This document shows positions 1 to 13,300 of a stretch of DNA of 64,000 bases, in pieces. The translations under genes and the position numbers were made by a program. Positions within the stretch are counted from its first letter, which is position 1; every line of letters begins with the position of its first letter. A model generated the notes under the pieces. It searched no databases, was not told where the DNA came from, and saw only the letters and a list, made by a program, of their open reading frames with translations. Source of the stretch: Augochlora pura (lineage: Eukaryota; Arthropoda; Insecta; Hymenoptera; Halictidae); assembly GCF_028453695.1 (NCBI RefSeq), contig NC_135775.1, positions 434,001 to 498,000 on the forward strand, read 5' to 3'.

Positions 1-2329
1 ACGCGTCGGAGCATCGTGTCCGTGTCCGTGTCCGTTATCCCGCCTCGTCGGCCGCAGAACACGCGTCCAGGACGTCCTAGCGATTAATTCTGTCGCCGTG
101 GATCTGCTGGGCAAAACTGACACCCCTTCTCACTCGATATTTCATCCGGAGAGGCGTACGTTCGCGAAAATCGTACAGAAGCACGCGATTATTTCTTATT
201 TCTCTTGCGACGGTTTCGATGGTGGCTGAACGGAGGCGTTCGCGGCATCGTCTACACAGTCTACAGTCTGCAGCGCAGTCCACGGCACTTAAGGGGTTGA
301 AAGCCCGTCGCCCGTTAACTGGAAAGCAAGCAGAAATTTGCTAACCTTTCCATCGACAACGTTTTACGTTCCCGCGGACGTGCGTCGCGCGATCGGCTCG
401 ATATTGGTCGACCCCTCTCAAAGGGAAATTAAATTAGTCCCCGAGCAATTCGAACACGCACGCGTCAGTTTTAATTGCGGCGAGCCGCATATTTATCAGC
501 GAGTCGATCATTGAACAACAACTAAAATACACCGCGGAAAATCTCGGCTTCTATTTTATTTACAATTTAGCCAACTGCGAATTTTTCCCGTCCAGTTGTA
601 AAGTGCGGCTCCAAAATTTCTCAAGCCTCGTCGTTCTTTTGCATTTGATCTATCAATTTTTCTCACAAACGCATGGTATATAACCTTGGCATATAAATAT
701 ACGTGTAGCTATATGTATGTACGGGTATAAGATTATAGGCACGTACGAGCTCGGTTTCGAGAGAGACGTCCAGAGCATCGAATGAAACGGGACCAAATCG
801 GAATGAAAATCCGAATCCGACGAGCCGTCGTCGAAAAAGAGTGTCCCTGGTGGTTGAAAGGGCCCCGTGAAAAACAAACCGGAAGTGGTGAAAAACCGTC
901 GCCGGATTATTGACAGCAGGTTGCAAGGTGTCGTTGCCTTTGACGAGCAGGTCTCTATGTCCATCGGTTCGAAAGTTTCGGCCGTAACACGGAAAAAGAG
1001 GAATCGCGGGCGGTAAACGTCGAGGAGAACGAACGAGAGCGGCAGAGACAATAGAGCGTAGGGGTTGCAGGTTGCAGGCTGCGGGTTGCGGGTTGCGGGT
1101 GCGGGGGGCTGGGGCCGCGTTCTTCTCGTTGCCACGTTGTTCGTCCAACAAGTAACTCGATACCGAGAACAGCACTCGAGGCTGCGCAACCCGGTTCCGA
1201 TGAATTTCGATCTCGTCTATCAGCACGGGTCGTGTCCGCCCGCCGCCCGCCGCCCGCCGACCGACGCCCGTCTCGCTATGGAAATTTTTCGGACCGCCAG
1301 ACGAGGGTGGAATTAAGGCGAATTAATTCTCTCTGCCAACCCCTGCGAGGCTCAAAGTTTCGCGCTACGCGTCTCACGCTCCGTTCACGGAGCCCTCGTG
1401 GCAGCGTGCCGTTTTTTTTTCGAACTGAAAGAGCGATGGTCCCGAACGATTCTCGCAACTCGTGATCACTCGCGATCGCGATCGCGATCGCAATCGCAAT
1501 CGCAATCGCAATCCCAATCGCGTTACTTAACCGCGTTACAGAGGGGAGAATTTAATCGTTGGAGAGTCGAAACGCTTCGTCCGTGGAATTTCAAGAAAGC
1601 ACGGCAGAATCAAGATTCGACTGTCCCTTCGTAGGAACGCGTCGTCGCTCCGCTCTGGACCGTTCACTTTGTCCTTCCACCCTCGCGCGATTAGCTCCAT
1701 CCCCTTTCGGAAGTTTCCTCGGATTGGCGAACAACGGCAGGCGATTAGCCGCGCGAAAGCTCCGACACAGGTCGGAAAGACGCGACGCGCGTTGTAATCG
1801 GAGGAAACGGAATCGCTCTCCAAAGACTGGCAACGACGCGCGACGGTTAACTTTGTCGAAGACGTCTCTCCTGCTGCTCGCCTCTCCCGTCGCCCGTCGC
1901 CCGCCGCCCGCCACGAGTCCAAGGAATCCGCTATTAATACGCACCCCATCTATCGAAGCCGTATCGTCTAATATCGATCGACCGACGCAGCTTGCAGCCA
2001 CCATTAAAAAAAGAATCGCGGAACGTCGCTCGTCGAAAATAGAACGATTCGCCAACAAATAGAAAAGTCGAGTTGCGGAAGAGAGATATCGGGAGATATC
2101 GGTCTTCATCCTCTTCGCAAAATCCGAGACAAACGCGACGAAAATAAAGAATCGGCGTAGATCGTTTTCCCTTAAGAGACGCGCAGCTTCGTTGAGAGCA
2201 CGATTTACGTTGCGGTCTCTTTACACGATCGCGTCGATGTTCGATTGTACGATCTGTTGGGAAAACTTTGTTGATCGCGGTGGAGCCACAGGTGGAGAAA
2301 CAGAGCGTCAATGGATCGATTGGTTCCAG
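1..2329. other. 5' flanking region of the guanylate cyclase gene, no gene recognised
   Basis: GC-rich, CpG-rich sequence. Open frames exist on both strands, but none has a recognisable domain, and they overlap each other in the way expected of stop-poor GC-rich DNA. It holds a G-rich pseudo-repeat near 1061-1110 and a hexamer repeat at about 1469-1521. Upstream exons of the cyclase (first transmembrane segment, start codon) may lie here or before the window; I could not identify them. Confidence 0.5.
1469..1521. repeat. Hexamer tandem repeat (CGCGAT / CGCAAT)
   Basis: About eight to nine hexamer units change from CGCGAT to CGCAAT along the array. Simple-sequence repeat in non-coding DNA. Confidence 0.8.
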
Positions 2330-4554
2330 GTAACGATCGCGACAGACTTGGGGAAAGTGGTCACGCGGATGCAGTTGGAGAGATCCGAGGTCGCGTTCTT
2401 CATCTACACCAATGGCAGCACCCTCAGGTAATTAACAAATGGAATTTTCAAGTAATTTACATTTTTCCGCGGAGAATCTCGCATCTCGGAATCTCATTAA
2501 TGTGGACGCTCGATATTACAATAGAAGCGTTGAACGCGTGTTAACGCTCGACTCTTTACAATTTTCCTGCTAGAGAGAGCTTACAGCGTTGGTGCAAACG
2601 TTGACACGTTAGAAAATACTAGGTGTCTCAAGGGCGACTCGCAATCGGGAAACGAAGGATTCAGCTCTCGTTGGCCAATCTTTTTCGTTAACAACGGGTA
2701 AACGAAACTGTGAATTGCATTTGCGCCAAGAAAAAAATGTTGCTTCAAATTAGCCGAGAGCTGCTCATTTCCCGATCGCGAGTCACTTTTTGGACACCCT
2801 GTATTATAAAACAGCAGGCGACATTTAGCGAATCGTTTAGCTCCGATTGCGATCGACGAAGACCCTGGATCGATGAGTCCGCCGGTAATCGTAGATCGCC
2901 GATTGCTCGTATCGTCGATTTGGAGAGCACTCGATGCCCGATACGAATCTGGACGGCGCGATCCACGCGCTCGCGACTTCCAGATCTCGCGGGAACACCG
3001 ATCTGCTCTCGTATTCCGGAACGCGCAACTCTTTCATTGGATACCTGGCAGTATTGGTATCCGAGCCAGCTTCGATTAGGATCGCGGGCTTAGGCTCGCG
3101 GGGTGTACACTCGGCCAAATCTGTTTTCATTGTCTCGGACGCGGAGCGGAAGGGTTCCTCCCACCGTAGAATCGTTTCGATCGGCTGGTCACGTTCGTCC
3201 GGGTACAATGTCGTGCCGGATCGAGCTCTCCTAGCTCGAAACGAAATCAAACTTAACCGACGAACGAACCTCGGTGTTTTTTAATGGCCTCTTTCAATCG
3301 CGGAAGTCGTAAAACTGTGCGTTGCGCGAAACGATCCCGTTGATCGGAGCCTAGATCGTACCGAACGCGGCGACCTAATTTTTCATCGTGTCCGATGCAA
3401 TTTTTTACGGCCTCGTGCTCTCTACCTAGAGATAGCAAAAGCGGTAGGAGAAATGTGAAACAATGCGAGATCGTGGGTGCATGCGAGCGTGTGACGAATC
3501 AATCGACGCGAAACGAATTAATCATGGTCTCGCGGTTCTGTTGAAGGTCAAACCTGACGCAGAGGTTCGCCATAACCGATCAGGCACTCCACAACATGAC
3601 TACGTGGCCCCTGGTCTCGGTGCCGAGGGACGAGAGCAAGACGCAGACCTATGACGTGGTCAGCAAAGAGGCCTTTCAAGCACGCCTCGACGAGTTCAGG
3701 TAACCAATCGATCGGCATATCCTGCACGACTCGAGGCTCCAGACCTCGATGCTCGATGCTCGAGGCTCGAGGCTCGAGGCTCGACGAGGTCTCTCGGACG
3801 CGGTGCCGTGTGCCGTGTGCCGTGTGGTTCACGCCGTTAGTGACGTCAGATATCCCTCGTGTGCCTGACGGGGCTCCCCTTTGATCGCCGGAAAAACTCC
3901 CTCAATCACTCCCCGAACCCTTCTCCCGCTACCGTTCCCATCCCTCCTCCTCCTCCTCCCCGACCCTTCGCTATCGCGATTCGCGATCGATCCACATGTT
4001 CGTTACATGCACACGATTGATTTTTAGACGTTATCCCATGAATCGTTTCTGCAGACTCTCGCCGGCGATCCATCAAATTCGCTCGACTATAATCTGCGGG
4101 GAAACCACAGAAATTGTGCGCTCTCTGATCTCGCACGAAATTTCATCGGAACAAGTGCCTCGATCGAAAGGAGAAACGATCGAGTCCGAGCGAATGTACC
4201 AGGTCGACGAACTAGTGTAACATCGTAGCGAGGTAAAAGGAACGAGAGAGAATTAGAGCTCTGTTCTTAATCGCACACAACTATGTGTAGAGTGAAACAT
4301 GACGACGCGACGGTCGAAAAAATAATGAAACGGAGTGGTTTACGCGTGGAGTAATTGTAACGCCACCCTTTGTGCATGCAATGCCGTACGGAAAGTTACG
4401 GCGCGCGACGCGGCGCAGCGGTGGCCTCTATTCCCTCGAGTCTTCCGTTCCGACACTTGTTGAATTTCCATTCAGCCTCGAAGTGGAGAATTCTCCCTTT
4501 CCGCGTACCTTTCCCACTCGATTAATGAATGCGGTAGCGGAATTCTTCAAACCA

Positions 4555-4604
<50 letters not shown>

Positions 4605-7307
4605 CCTTTCCTCTCTCTTCCTGTGAAAGAACGCTCGCGCTAATTTTCCTGCTTTATGCAATACTTTTAGGTCCGCGACGTCAAGACAGATTGCACGCTC
4701 CGGGGACAAGTTTTAATCCTTACGAGAAACTTATTGGATTTGCGAGAAATATTAAACTTCTGCCAGAGAGTTAAAGGACTTATGAGAAAAAATTGAACGA
4801 CCTACAAAAGACTTGGGAGACCTACGAACAAAATTTGATTCACCGTAACAAATTATTGGAGATCGGATGAAAATAGTACAACCTAGACCACTACTTTGGA
4901 GTTTGCGACGAGCATTGCGAGAGCGTCGAATATAATAGGACGATCCGGGGAAATAAGTATGGAAGCTTGGAGAAACGCTCTACAGAGTAGAAAAAAATGG
5001 TGGAACCGTAGGAGAAATTGCAGAACTGATAAAAGAATTTTGCCGCTAAAGAACAACGGGAAGAGCAGCGATACGGACGTTAACACACAGCGTACGGCGG
5101 AGACGAAAATAATTCGTCAGGAGAGCCGCGGAACGAGTAGATAAACGCAAGTAAAAAAAATTGGATCGTGACGGGAGAATGGCGTGAAGGGCGTGAAGGG
5201 CGAGAATGCGATTTGGAGGTGCGTGGTCACCCGGTACCGCGCGAATGCCGGTGAATGCGAGGCAGTCGATTGCGACGATATCGCCGCGGCTGCTGCTACA
5301 CGGCTGATTAACGAGGAGAGCTCCAAAAGACGCAGCAGAGAGGACGCGTATCGCGTTCGAGCAGCGAGACACGCTTTTATAATAGCGACGCCGATGTCGC
5401 ATTCGTCTCGGCGCGTATCGATCGATTATAAAAATATGTAACCGGTGCTCGGTTTCCCCGAGTGCGACCGCGAGACCGACTGGGGCGAGATACGGCGAAA
5501 AACGAGGATAACGCGCGAAAATCTGCATCGGCGAATCGTTCTAATCGCTAAACTGAAATTTCTACGATTCTACGATTCTACGATTCTACGATTCTACGAT
5601 TCTACGATTCTACGATTCTACGATTCTACGATTCTCCGATTCTTTTGAGATTCCGCGAACGATGACGGCCATCGGCGGGAATGCTCTGCTCGCAACGGGA
5701 TTGCTGCTCGACGAGTCCGTCCGCTTCGACGCGATCGAAAATTCCTACTAATTGGAAACGCAAACAACGCGCGTGACGCTGACCCAAATGATTCGATGGA
5801 GGAGCGACGCGACGATTAAAGATGAGCATCGAACGACCGATAAATATCTGTCCGCGCCAAACGCGGAACGCTGGGGCGTCGAGATTAGAAAAACAGCGAG
5901 GGAAGAAACGAATGAAGGCTGCAGGGAAACTTGGAGGCTCGAAGGGGATGACAACAGAAGTTGTCCTGGAGGGGATGATTGAACGCCACCTCGCTTAATA
6001 TTTTCTTGCCGCGAGGACAGCCGCCTCATTCGGTTCCCTTTAATATTAACGAAAGCAGATTCCCCTTGCCCGCTAATGATGAATAATTTTTAGAACAGAA
6101 ACGCTCACTCTCTCGCTCTCTTTCTCTCTCTCCCTCTCTCTCTCTCTCCCTCCCCTTCTCTCTCAGTTGCTCGATCGAATACTTGTTGCCGGGGGTAGCG
6201 TGCTCGATAAATCGATACTCGTCGCCGATGATGGAGCGCGTTGCTGCAGACAATTCTTGAGATCCGTTCCCGTTCCCGTTCCCGAGAGCCCACGGGAACT
6301 CTGCTCATGAATCACCGTGTCGGGACGCGATAATTAAGACTTTAAGTGGCACGACGAAGTTCGCAGAAAACATAATCGAAGAAGCTGACAAAGCGTCGCT
6401 GCGAGATGCGAGAAATTGGGAAACTGTCGCGAGTAGAAGCTACGGGTCGTTGGCACGTCGCTTGCCATTTTTCTAATCCCTTGTACAATATCGTCTTCTT
6501 TTACCTGACTGTACAAGGAGTTGACGCTTGCTCGTCTTTCCATGTTCGCCGCGTGTCGCATATCGTAAAGAGCATTTAAAGCGTATAATTTTCGCTTCGA
6601 ACTATTTTCAGTATTTCGAAGGTTCGAACCTGTTTGTTTCCGGAACAACGAATCCGAATTGTAAGCAGCACGCCTAGGAACTCGTGTCTCCTCCCTCCAC
6701 CGCCATTGTCTTTGTCGGCCGAGCATAACGTTACTTGTAGACCAAGAGGATCGTTAGCGGCTTGTTACCGGTGTTCCTGCTGACAGAAACGCGTCCCGCA
6801 TCATACGATGGTTTCCTTTTAATGGTGCAAGCAACTGGACGCGTTGCGTCGCGTCGCCTCGCATCGCTTCGTTTTATTCGATCGGCGGAGAATTTTTCTT
6901 TCCGATCGAGCGCTTCGAAGAGTAGTTTCTCCGACTTGCCGGCCTACGAAAACGGCCTCGATGCCGTACTTGATGCTGTCACACGGTGACGCGTCCAAAA
7001 ATTGATCGAGTTCCACCTTTTATTTCGTTTTGGTTGATTCGTTAATTTTAGTTTGGTCGATCGAAGAGTCCTGACGAACGAGCACGCGGCCGTGTGCGAG
7101 CCGATTTACAACGGAATGCCTTCGAAAAGGAATCGCGACCCTGTTTTTTCTCTCTGTCTTTGCGGCGTGGCGGCCTTTTCTTCTCTTCTCTCCTCTCCTC
7201 TCCCCCCNNNNNNNNNNNNNNNNNNNNNNNNNNNNNNNNNNNNNNNNNNNNNNNNNNNNNNNNNNNNNNNNNNNNNNNNNNNNNNNNNNNNNNNNNNNNN
7301 NNNNNNN

Positions 7308-7348
<41 letters not shown>

Positions 7349-10300
7349 CTCTCTTCTGTTCGCTTCTCTTCTCTGTCGAACCACCTTTACGAGCATTGGA
7401 GTAATGGACGCGGTTGTCACACATGAGCGCGTGACCGCCCATTTGGAGCAGCGAACAATATTTTTAGACCCCTCCTGCCGACCCTCCCTCTATTTCCCTC
7501 CGCAGCTGCCGTATCTCCCCGACTAAAAGCCGGCTCGATTCAATGATTAGCTAGCTAAATTTCCTGGCATCGTCCTAGTCGGCGCTGTCTTTCCTCTCCT
7601 CTGCACGGGTCCTGCGCCACGGTCGAATTCGAAACCACCCTCGCGCCGCCTTTAACCCTTGGCACTCTGTTCGTGGACAGTAAACTGCCGCGGCACGGGA
7701 ATCTTTCGAATCTCTCCGTGCACTTAGGAGACAAGCCGTTTACGCTTTCTTACGATTCGGCACTTGGTCGCGATGCTGTGGAAATCGCGGCGTTTGTCTT
7801 CGGAGGAAACGGCAACTTCTACCCCGTGGCTGTTCTTCGATCCAACCCCATGTCGCGCGATGACGTTTGGAAGAGCTCACCTTGCGCCAGTCGTTTGACA
7901 CGTTCGTGTCTCCCATAGGTGTAATTGTCGCAATATTGTGTAACAAGCAGCACCTGTAAAATATATCCGTTCGATTCAGTCGCGTTTGATCTCTTCTTTG
8001 CTATATTCTACGCTATGGCGATTCGCGACGGAAATACCAACATTCTAAAATCGATTACGAAAGTACAAAGTTTTTTTTTTCGCTTTTCCCAGAAGGAAGA
8101 TAAGTTCGGAGGAGAGCAGCATCACCGAAGTAATGGCGTGGTACACGAGCGTGAACGCGGCGATGCTGGATCACTTGACCAATCAAATCAAGGAAACGGA
8201 CAATAGCGGAGTTTGGAGGTAAATGGGACAGGCGTCGTCGCGAAACGAAACGATCTTAAGGAAAACCGAAAACTGAAAAATGCTCCACGTTCGATCGTTT
8301 CAAAGTGGAGACCTTCCACCTTTGTTTCTCCAAGGTGCTGTTTTTAAATCATCTTTTCGTAAGACGCTTTCTTTCGAAGATTAGAATCTTCTCTGTGCAA
8401 CGACGCCTCGCAACTCGATGTTCGATATTCCATTGGCACCTAGTCCCGCTTCGAATCAAAAGCGTGTCCGTTCGCTGCGAGCGACGAAACTCGTTGCAGA
8501 CGGCAAGAAGCGGAGATAGTCCGGTGACGATGACGACAATGCGGGTCTCCTTTTCAGGTATTTGATAGCGTTTAAAAATTTGCTGAGAAGCATCGAGAGC
8601 TTGGGTATTGCTTCCGTGTACGGAATCAATTACTTCGGCCGTGGAATCCTTCTCGGGGAGAATTACGTCAGCTACGTACGCCACGAAGCTCTCGGGCGTG
8701 ATCTCCTCACCGGATCCTTCACATACGTGCCATCCCTCAAACATTTTTACTCGGAGCTCACCAATACCATGCCGGACTACGACAGAATTAAATCCAGGTA
8801 CTTGGCGAACGTTTAAATACCAGAAACAACCTAAGAAAGGGATCTTGCTGGATCTCTAAGGCACAAAGTCCCAAGGCCGCCGAGACTTGGGTACGCGTCG
8901 TTCGCCTATAATTTCAAGTTTTCGAGCAGGGAATTGGATTTTTACATACGTTTGTTTGACGCATTACGATGCTTATTTTCTTGACTACACGAGCACGTGT
9001 TCACAAGTTGAATGCTTTCATAGATCCAGTGCTTGCCTACGCTAAAATAAGACTAAAATATAATAGATATCGTCGCGAGGCTAATTAGTTATTCTACCTT
9101 ACCGATCGAGTCGTAGATTCTGCGGTTACTTTCGAGGGCATGTTCAACGCGCGATCTTGTTCCGAATCGCCTAAATTCGAAGGAATCGTTCGCGCTGCGA
9201 AAAATTGGTACGCGCTCTCGATTAAAGAGTTAAACGAGTCCGACTTTGGCCGATAAAGTCGCGTTCGGTCGAACTTTGCTTCTTACGGAGCAACCACCGA
9301 CGAGAGATTTTCCAAAGGAGCGTCCTTGTCGCAGGAGAAGCGAGATCCTGAAGAATTTGAAAAGGGAGCCGAGCGTGGACGACGCGATCGCCTATTTCGA
9401 CTCGATGGCGACTTACGTGGACGAGCTGCGGAAGCTTCAACGAGAGTTACGTCACATGATAAGGTGAGCTGAACGCCGTCGACTAATGGGATTGACATTT
9501 TCGGACCTCTCGCAATCTCGAGATGACCGTTATCCTTCGACAGGGATTACGTGAACTCCACCCTGCAAGACGCGAGCAACAAGGAAGTCGCCGGTATAGC
9601 CATAGTCGTCCTGGTGCTAGTCGTCTCTCCTATCATCATCATACTCGTACGCAACGCGGTTGCCACCATACAAGTGAGTAGAAAACGATCCCTCCCTCCA
9701 CACGAATAACGATTCCGTCTACTTTTCCTCCGGCGCGAAATCGCAGATGCTTCAGAGTAAGAAAACTTGCGAGCGCGCCTGTACCAGCTAACGGAAGGGT
9801 AAAGCAAAACTTTTCAAAGATCAGTTGTTTCGCAAAAGAATTGGACAAGCGATTTAGACGACGCGCCGAGAGGCGTCCTTTGTCGAGGGTCCGAACACAA
9901 ATACGAAGAATATGGTGTCGCTACTGTTAGGAAGGATTAAACAGAATTAGTCTCGTAAATTACGGTCCCTCGGTACTCGAAAGAGCCTTTATCTGGCGCT
10001 GGCGCCCCACTGTTTTTACGAGAGCCGCTATATTTGCTCCACCGACGGGGTTGTCATCCCGAAAGCCATTAACGTCGTCTCGGATCGATTCGGGAGGTGG
10101 GAGGGAGCCGTCACAGTTACAGCGGATCAAATGCACTAAACGCTGATCTCTCTCTCTCTCTCTCCCTCCCTCTCTCTCCCCCTCTCACCCGTCTCTCTGT
10201 GCAGATGTACGCTGCGAATTTGGCGCAAAAGGCGCGCGAACTGAAGCAGGAGAAGGAGAAGAGCGACACGTTGCTCTTTCAGATGCTGCCTCCCAGCGTC

Positions 10301-13300
10301 GCTCAACAGCTGAAGCATACGCAAAAGGTATCCTAACCCCCTATAGAACGCTCCCCGATGCTCGTACATACCTGTTCCACGATCTGTAAACGTTTGCTTT
10401 CCCGCCCGACGAAAAGGTGCCAGCCGAGTACTACGAGGCAGTGACCGTGTACTTTAGCGACATCGTTGGGTTCACCGAAATCGCTGCCGAGAACACACCG
10501 CTCGAGGTATGCTGTTCCCTCGGAAGAAATGCGCATCGGAGTTGCCCTCCTCGCTCGTAGAGCAGTCCTGCTGAATTCTTGGAACTATTCACCTATCGTT
10601 TGTCATGATTTCGTCAAATATTCTCGGGTCCCGACAAACGCCTCATTTTGTTGAAAATACCTGCAACTTCTGTTGCTAACATCAACATTAAGGTATTTGT
10701 TGATTTCAGATTGTTACATTCCTGAACTCGATCTACAAGCTGTTCGATGCCCGCATCGAGTGCTACGACGTCTACAAAGTTGAAACCATCGGCGACTCCT
10801 ATATGGTTGCCTCCGGTTTGCCAGTTAGAAATGGTGAGAAAAAGAAAGTTGAATCGTCGATAACAAGGCGATGACATGTTTGTACATACTCGCGAACGTC
10901 GCGCGACGCTCCCGATCGATGGAATAACAGACGATGCAAATTTTGATAAGAATCATCTGTTTCGTAAGATGAAAATTTGGCGGCAATAATTTAGTGGCGC
11001 TTCTGCGGTGAAATCTGGAAACTTGTTTAAGGGGTTCGCACAGTGTCGATCACTGTAGCAGCAAAACGCTCAAACTATTTGTGAGAATGATCGCTGGATG
11101 GCACCTCCTTTCGCTTCGTAATTGTGGCGGATCTAAGAAACAGAGCAATCCTATCACAATTGTTGACAACTAATTACGTAATTACATTGACAAGCGTCGC
11201 GAACCGAGACGCGATGGTACATTTTATTTACACGTTCGTTAACGAATAAATACTTCGTTTCAAACTAAACAGGTGAAAAACTGTAACCGCAACTTATTCG
11301 CGCATCTCTTCGCAGGCGACAAACACGTTTCCGAGATAGCGACGATGGCGCTAGACCTTTTGGCGGCGTCGTCGGTGTTTCAAGTACCAAAGAGGCCACG
11401 CGAACGGCTTCAAATACGAAGCGGAGCGCACACGGGACCAGTCGTGGCTGGAATTGTCGGCACCAAAATGCCTCGTTACTGTTTATTCGGAGATACGGTG
11501 AACACCGCGAGTCGTATGGAATCCACCGGAGAAGGTAACAGAAGGTTTCTTCAACACATTATTTATCCCTCGAGACTCGCTTTCCTTAACCGAACTGCCT
11601 TCGGTCGTAGCTCTACGAATACATATTAGCCTGGAGATGAAGAAAGCTTTGGACGCTGTAGGAGGATTCAAGATAGAACATCGCGGTTTGGTAGACGTGA
11701 AGGTAGAAAAACTGCAACCCCCCGGGGCGAAAAGCATTGATTCGAACTTTTACACGGTATACGTTGGGTGATCAGACGATAGCCCGCGATTCGTACCGAC
11801 GAATGTCGTGCTATTCGAATTAAACTAACTTCATCTAAAATATTCAAGTTACTTACGATTTTGCAAATGCCTCGATTTTGCTGAATGCTTTTCACCGTTG
11901 GGAGGACGAGCGCCGCCTATCGAGTCCGATACGAGTTAGGGATTTTTAATCGCTGTATTTTTGTAGGGTAAAGGATTAATGGACACGTACTGGCTCGAAT
12001 GCAAGGACGGTGGCATCGCGCGCGCAGCGGAGCTGGATCTGCCGTCGTTCTTCGAAGACGTGCGTCCGATTTTCATACGCCGTTTACGGGAGGGGGGCAC
12101 CGTCTGATGCGAGCCTTACTGCCGTCGGGACCTATGGTACCTGAACCGGCCGCGCACGCCCTACATCCGCCTCTCGCAACCGAACCTGAACGACACGCTG
12201 AAGAAGCCGAGCCAGGGTCGCAAGAACCGGCTGTCGCACCCGAATCTGCACATCACGCCGGTAAAGCCGCCGCCGCAATCGCAATCGAGCATCGAATCGC
12301 AGGACACGGCGACCTTCGAGGGGACCTACTCGACGACCCCGTGTCCACCGAGCTACTCGCCGGCCAGCCAGCGTAGCCGGTACTCGCAACCGAACTTGCC
12401 GACGTTGTTGATCTCGTACGATCGTAGATCGGGCGGTGGGTCGCCGGACCGTCGGATCCGGATGTCCCAGCCGACCCTGAATTCGAGCTTCAGCGGCATC
12501 AACTTCGCCGGAATGAACCGTGGCACCAGGCTCTCGTACACCAGCCTGCGAGCAGCGTCGGGCGACAACAGCATCACCGAGGGCGAGAGATTGTCGGCGA
12601 AAAGCGTGCCAGGGTTCGGAGGTAGCTCGAGAGGCAGTTTGACCCTTGACCACACCACCTCGAGGCTCTCGCAACCGGACGTGCGGCGGTTCATGCTGCG
12701 ACACGAGATCGCCACTGGGAAACGGGAACGATTGTCCCAGCCGACCCTGGTTACCGGCGACTATCACCCCGGACGCGGCCAGCAAAGGCTTTCTCACCCC
12801 TGTCTGATCACGGAAAGAGAGACGAATCTGCCTACGATGGTCTGCCACTCTCCGTCCCCACCGCCCAACAAGCACAAGAGGTTCTCCCTGGCAGTGCACG
12901 CCAGTCAGAGGGACCGACTGTCGCAGCTGGACTTCGGCGCCAAATACAGGAACCTGAAGGAGACATCCGCGAGCAAGTTCAACCGGGACCGGTTTTCGAT
13001 ACCGGAGCTGCAGACGCAGAACGATCTCAGGCTGATCGCCGGCACACCGAAACAACGGTTCAGCTTGGACAGTCAGCTGACACGGAACCAGGAGGTGATC
13101 AGATCGAAGCTGCTGCCGATCGCCAGCTCGCCGATCAGCGAGCACCAGCAGTCGAAGATCGAGGAGCAAGCGGGACCGGTAGGAACGGAGGGGTCCGCCG
13201 GTCTGTTGGCTCCCGCGGGGCCTGCAACCAGGCTCAAGAGCCCGACGAGGGAGGGTCTCGAGCGTGTGCTTCTTGCCAGTGCCACGCCGCTACTGCCGGC

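Larger units (their letters stand above)
3700..8092 (+). other. 4.4 kb intron 2 of the guanylate cyclase
   Basis: Repeat-rich intron inside the NIT domain. It contains degenerate CTCGAGG/CTCGATG repeats (3745-3784), CT microsatellites (4558-4602, 6101-6174, 7308-7343), an 8-bp tandem array (5560-5643) and a 100-N gap. The open frames here are low-complexity or antisense with no recognisable domain. Confidence 0.7.

Noticed and set aside
6621..6630. GGTTCGAACC, a tRNA B-box-like string
   Set aside because: I see no matching A box or cloverleaf around it; the palindrome alone is not evidence of a tRNA.
12105..12107. TGA read as selenocysteine
   Set aside because: The position is not in a redox motif and Hymenoptera are reported to have lost selenoproteins. 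Readthrough, splicing or base error are better explanations.
12132..13169. 345-codon minus-strand open frame
   Set aside because: It is antisense to the cyclase tail. GC-rich codon-biased DNA leaves the opposite strand stop-free, and the plus-strand frame carries the conserved motif.
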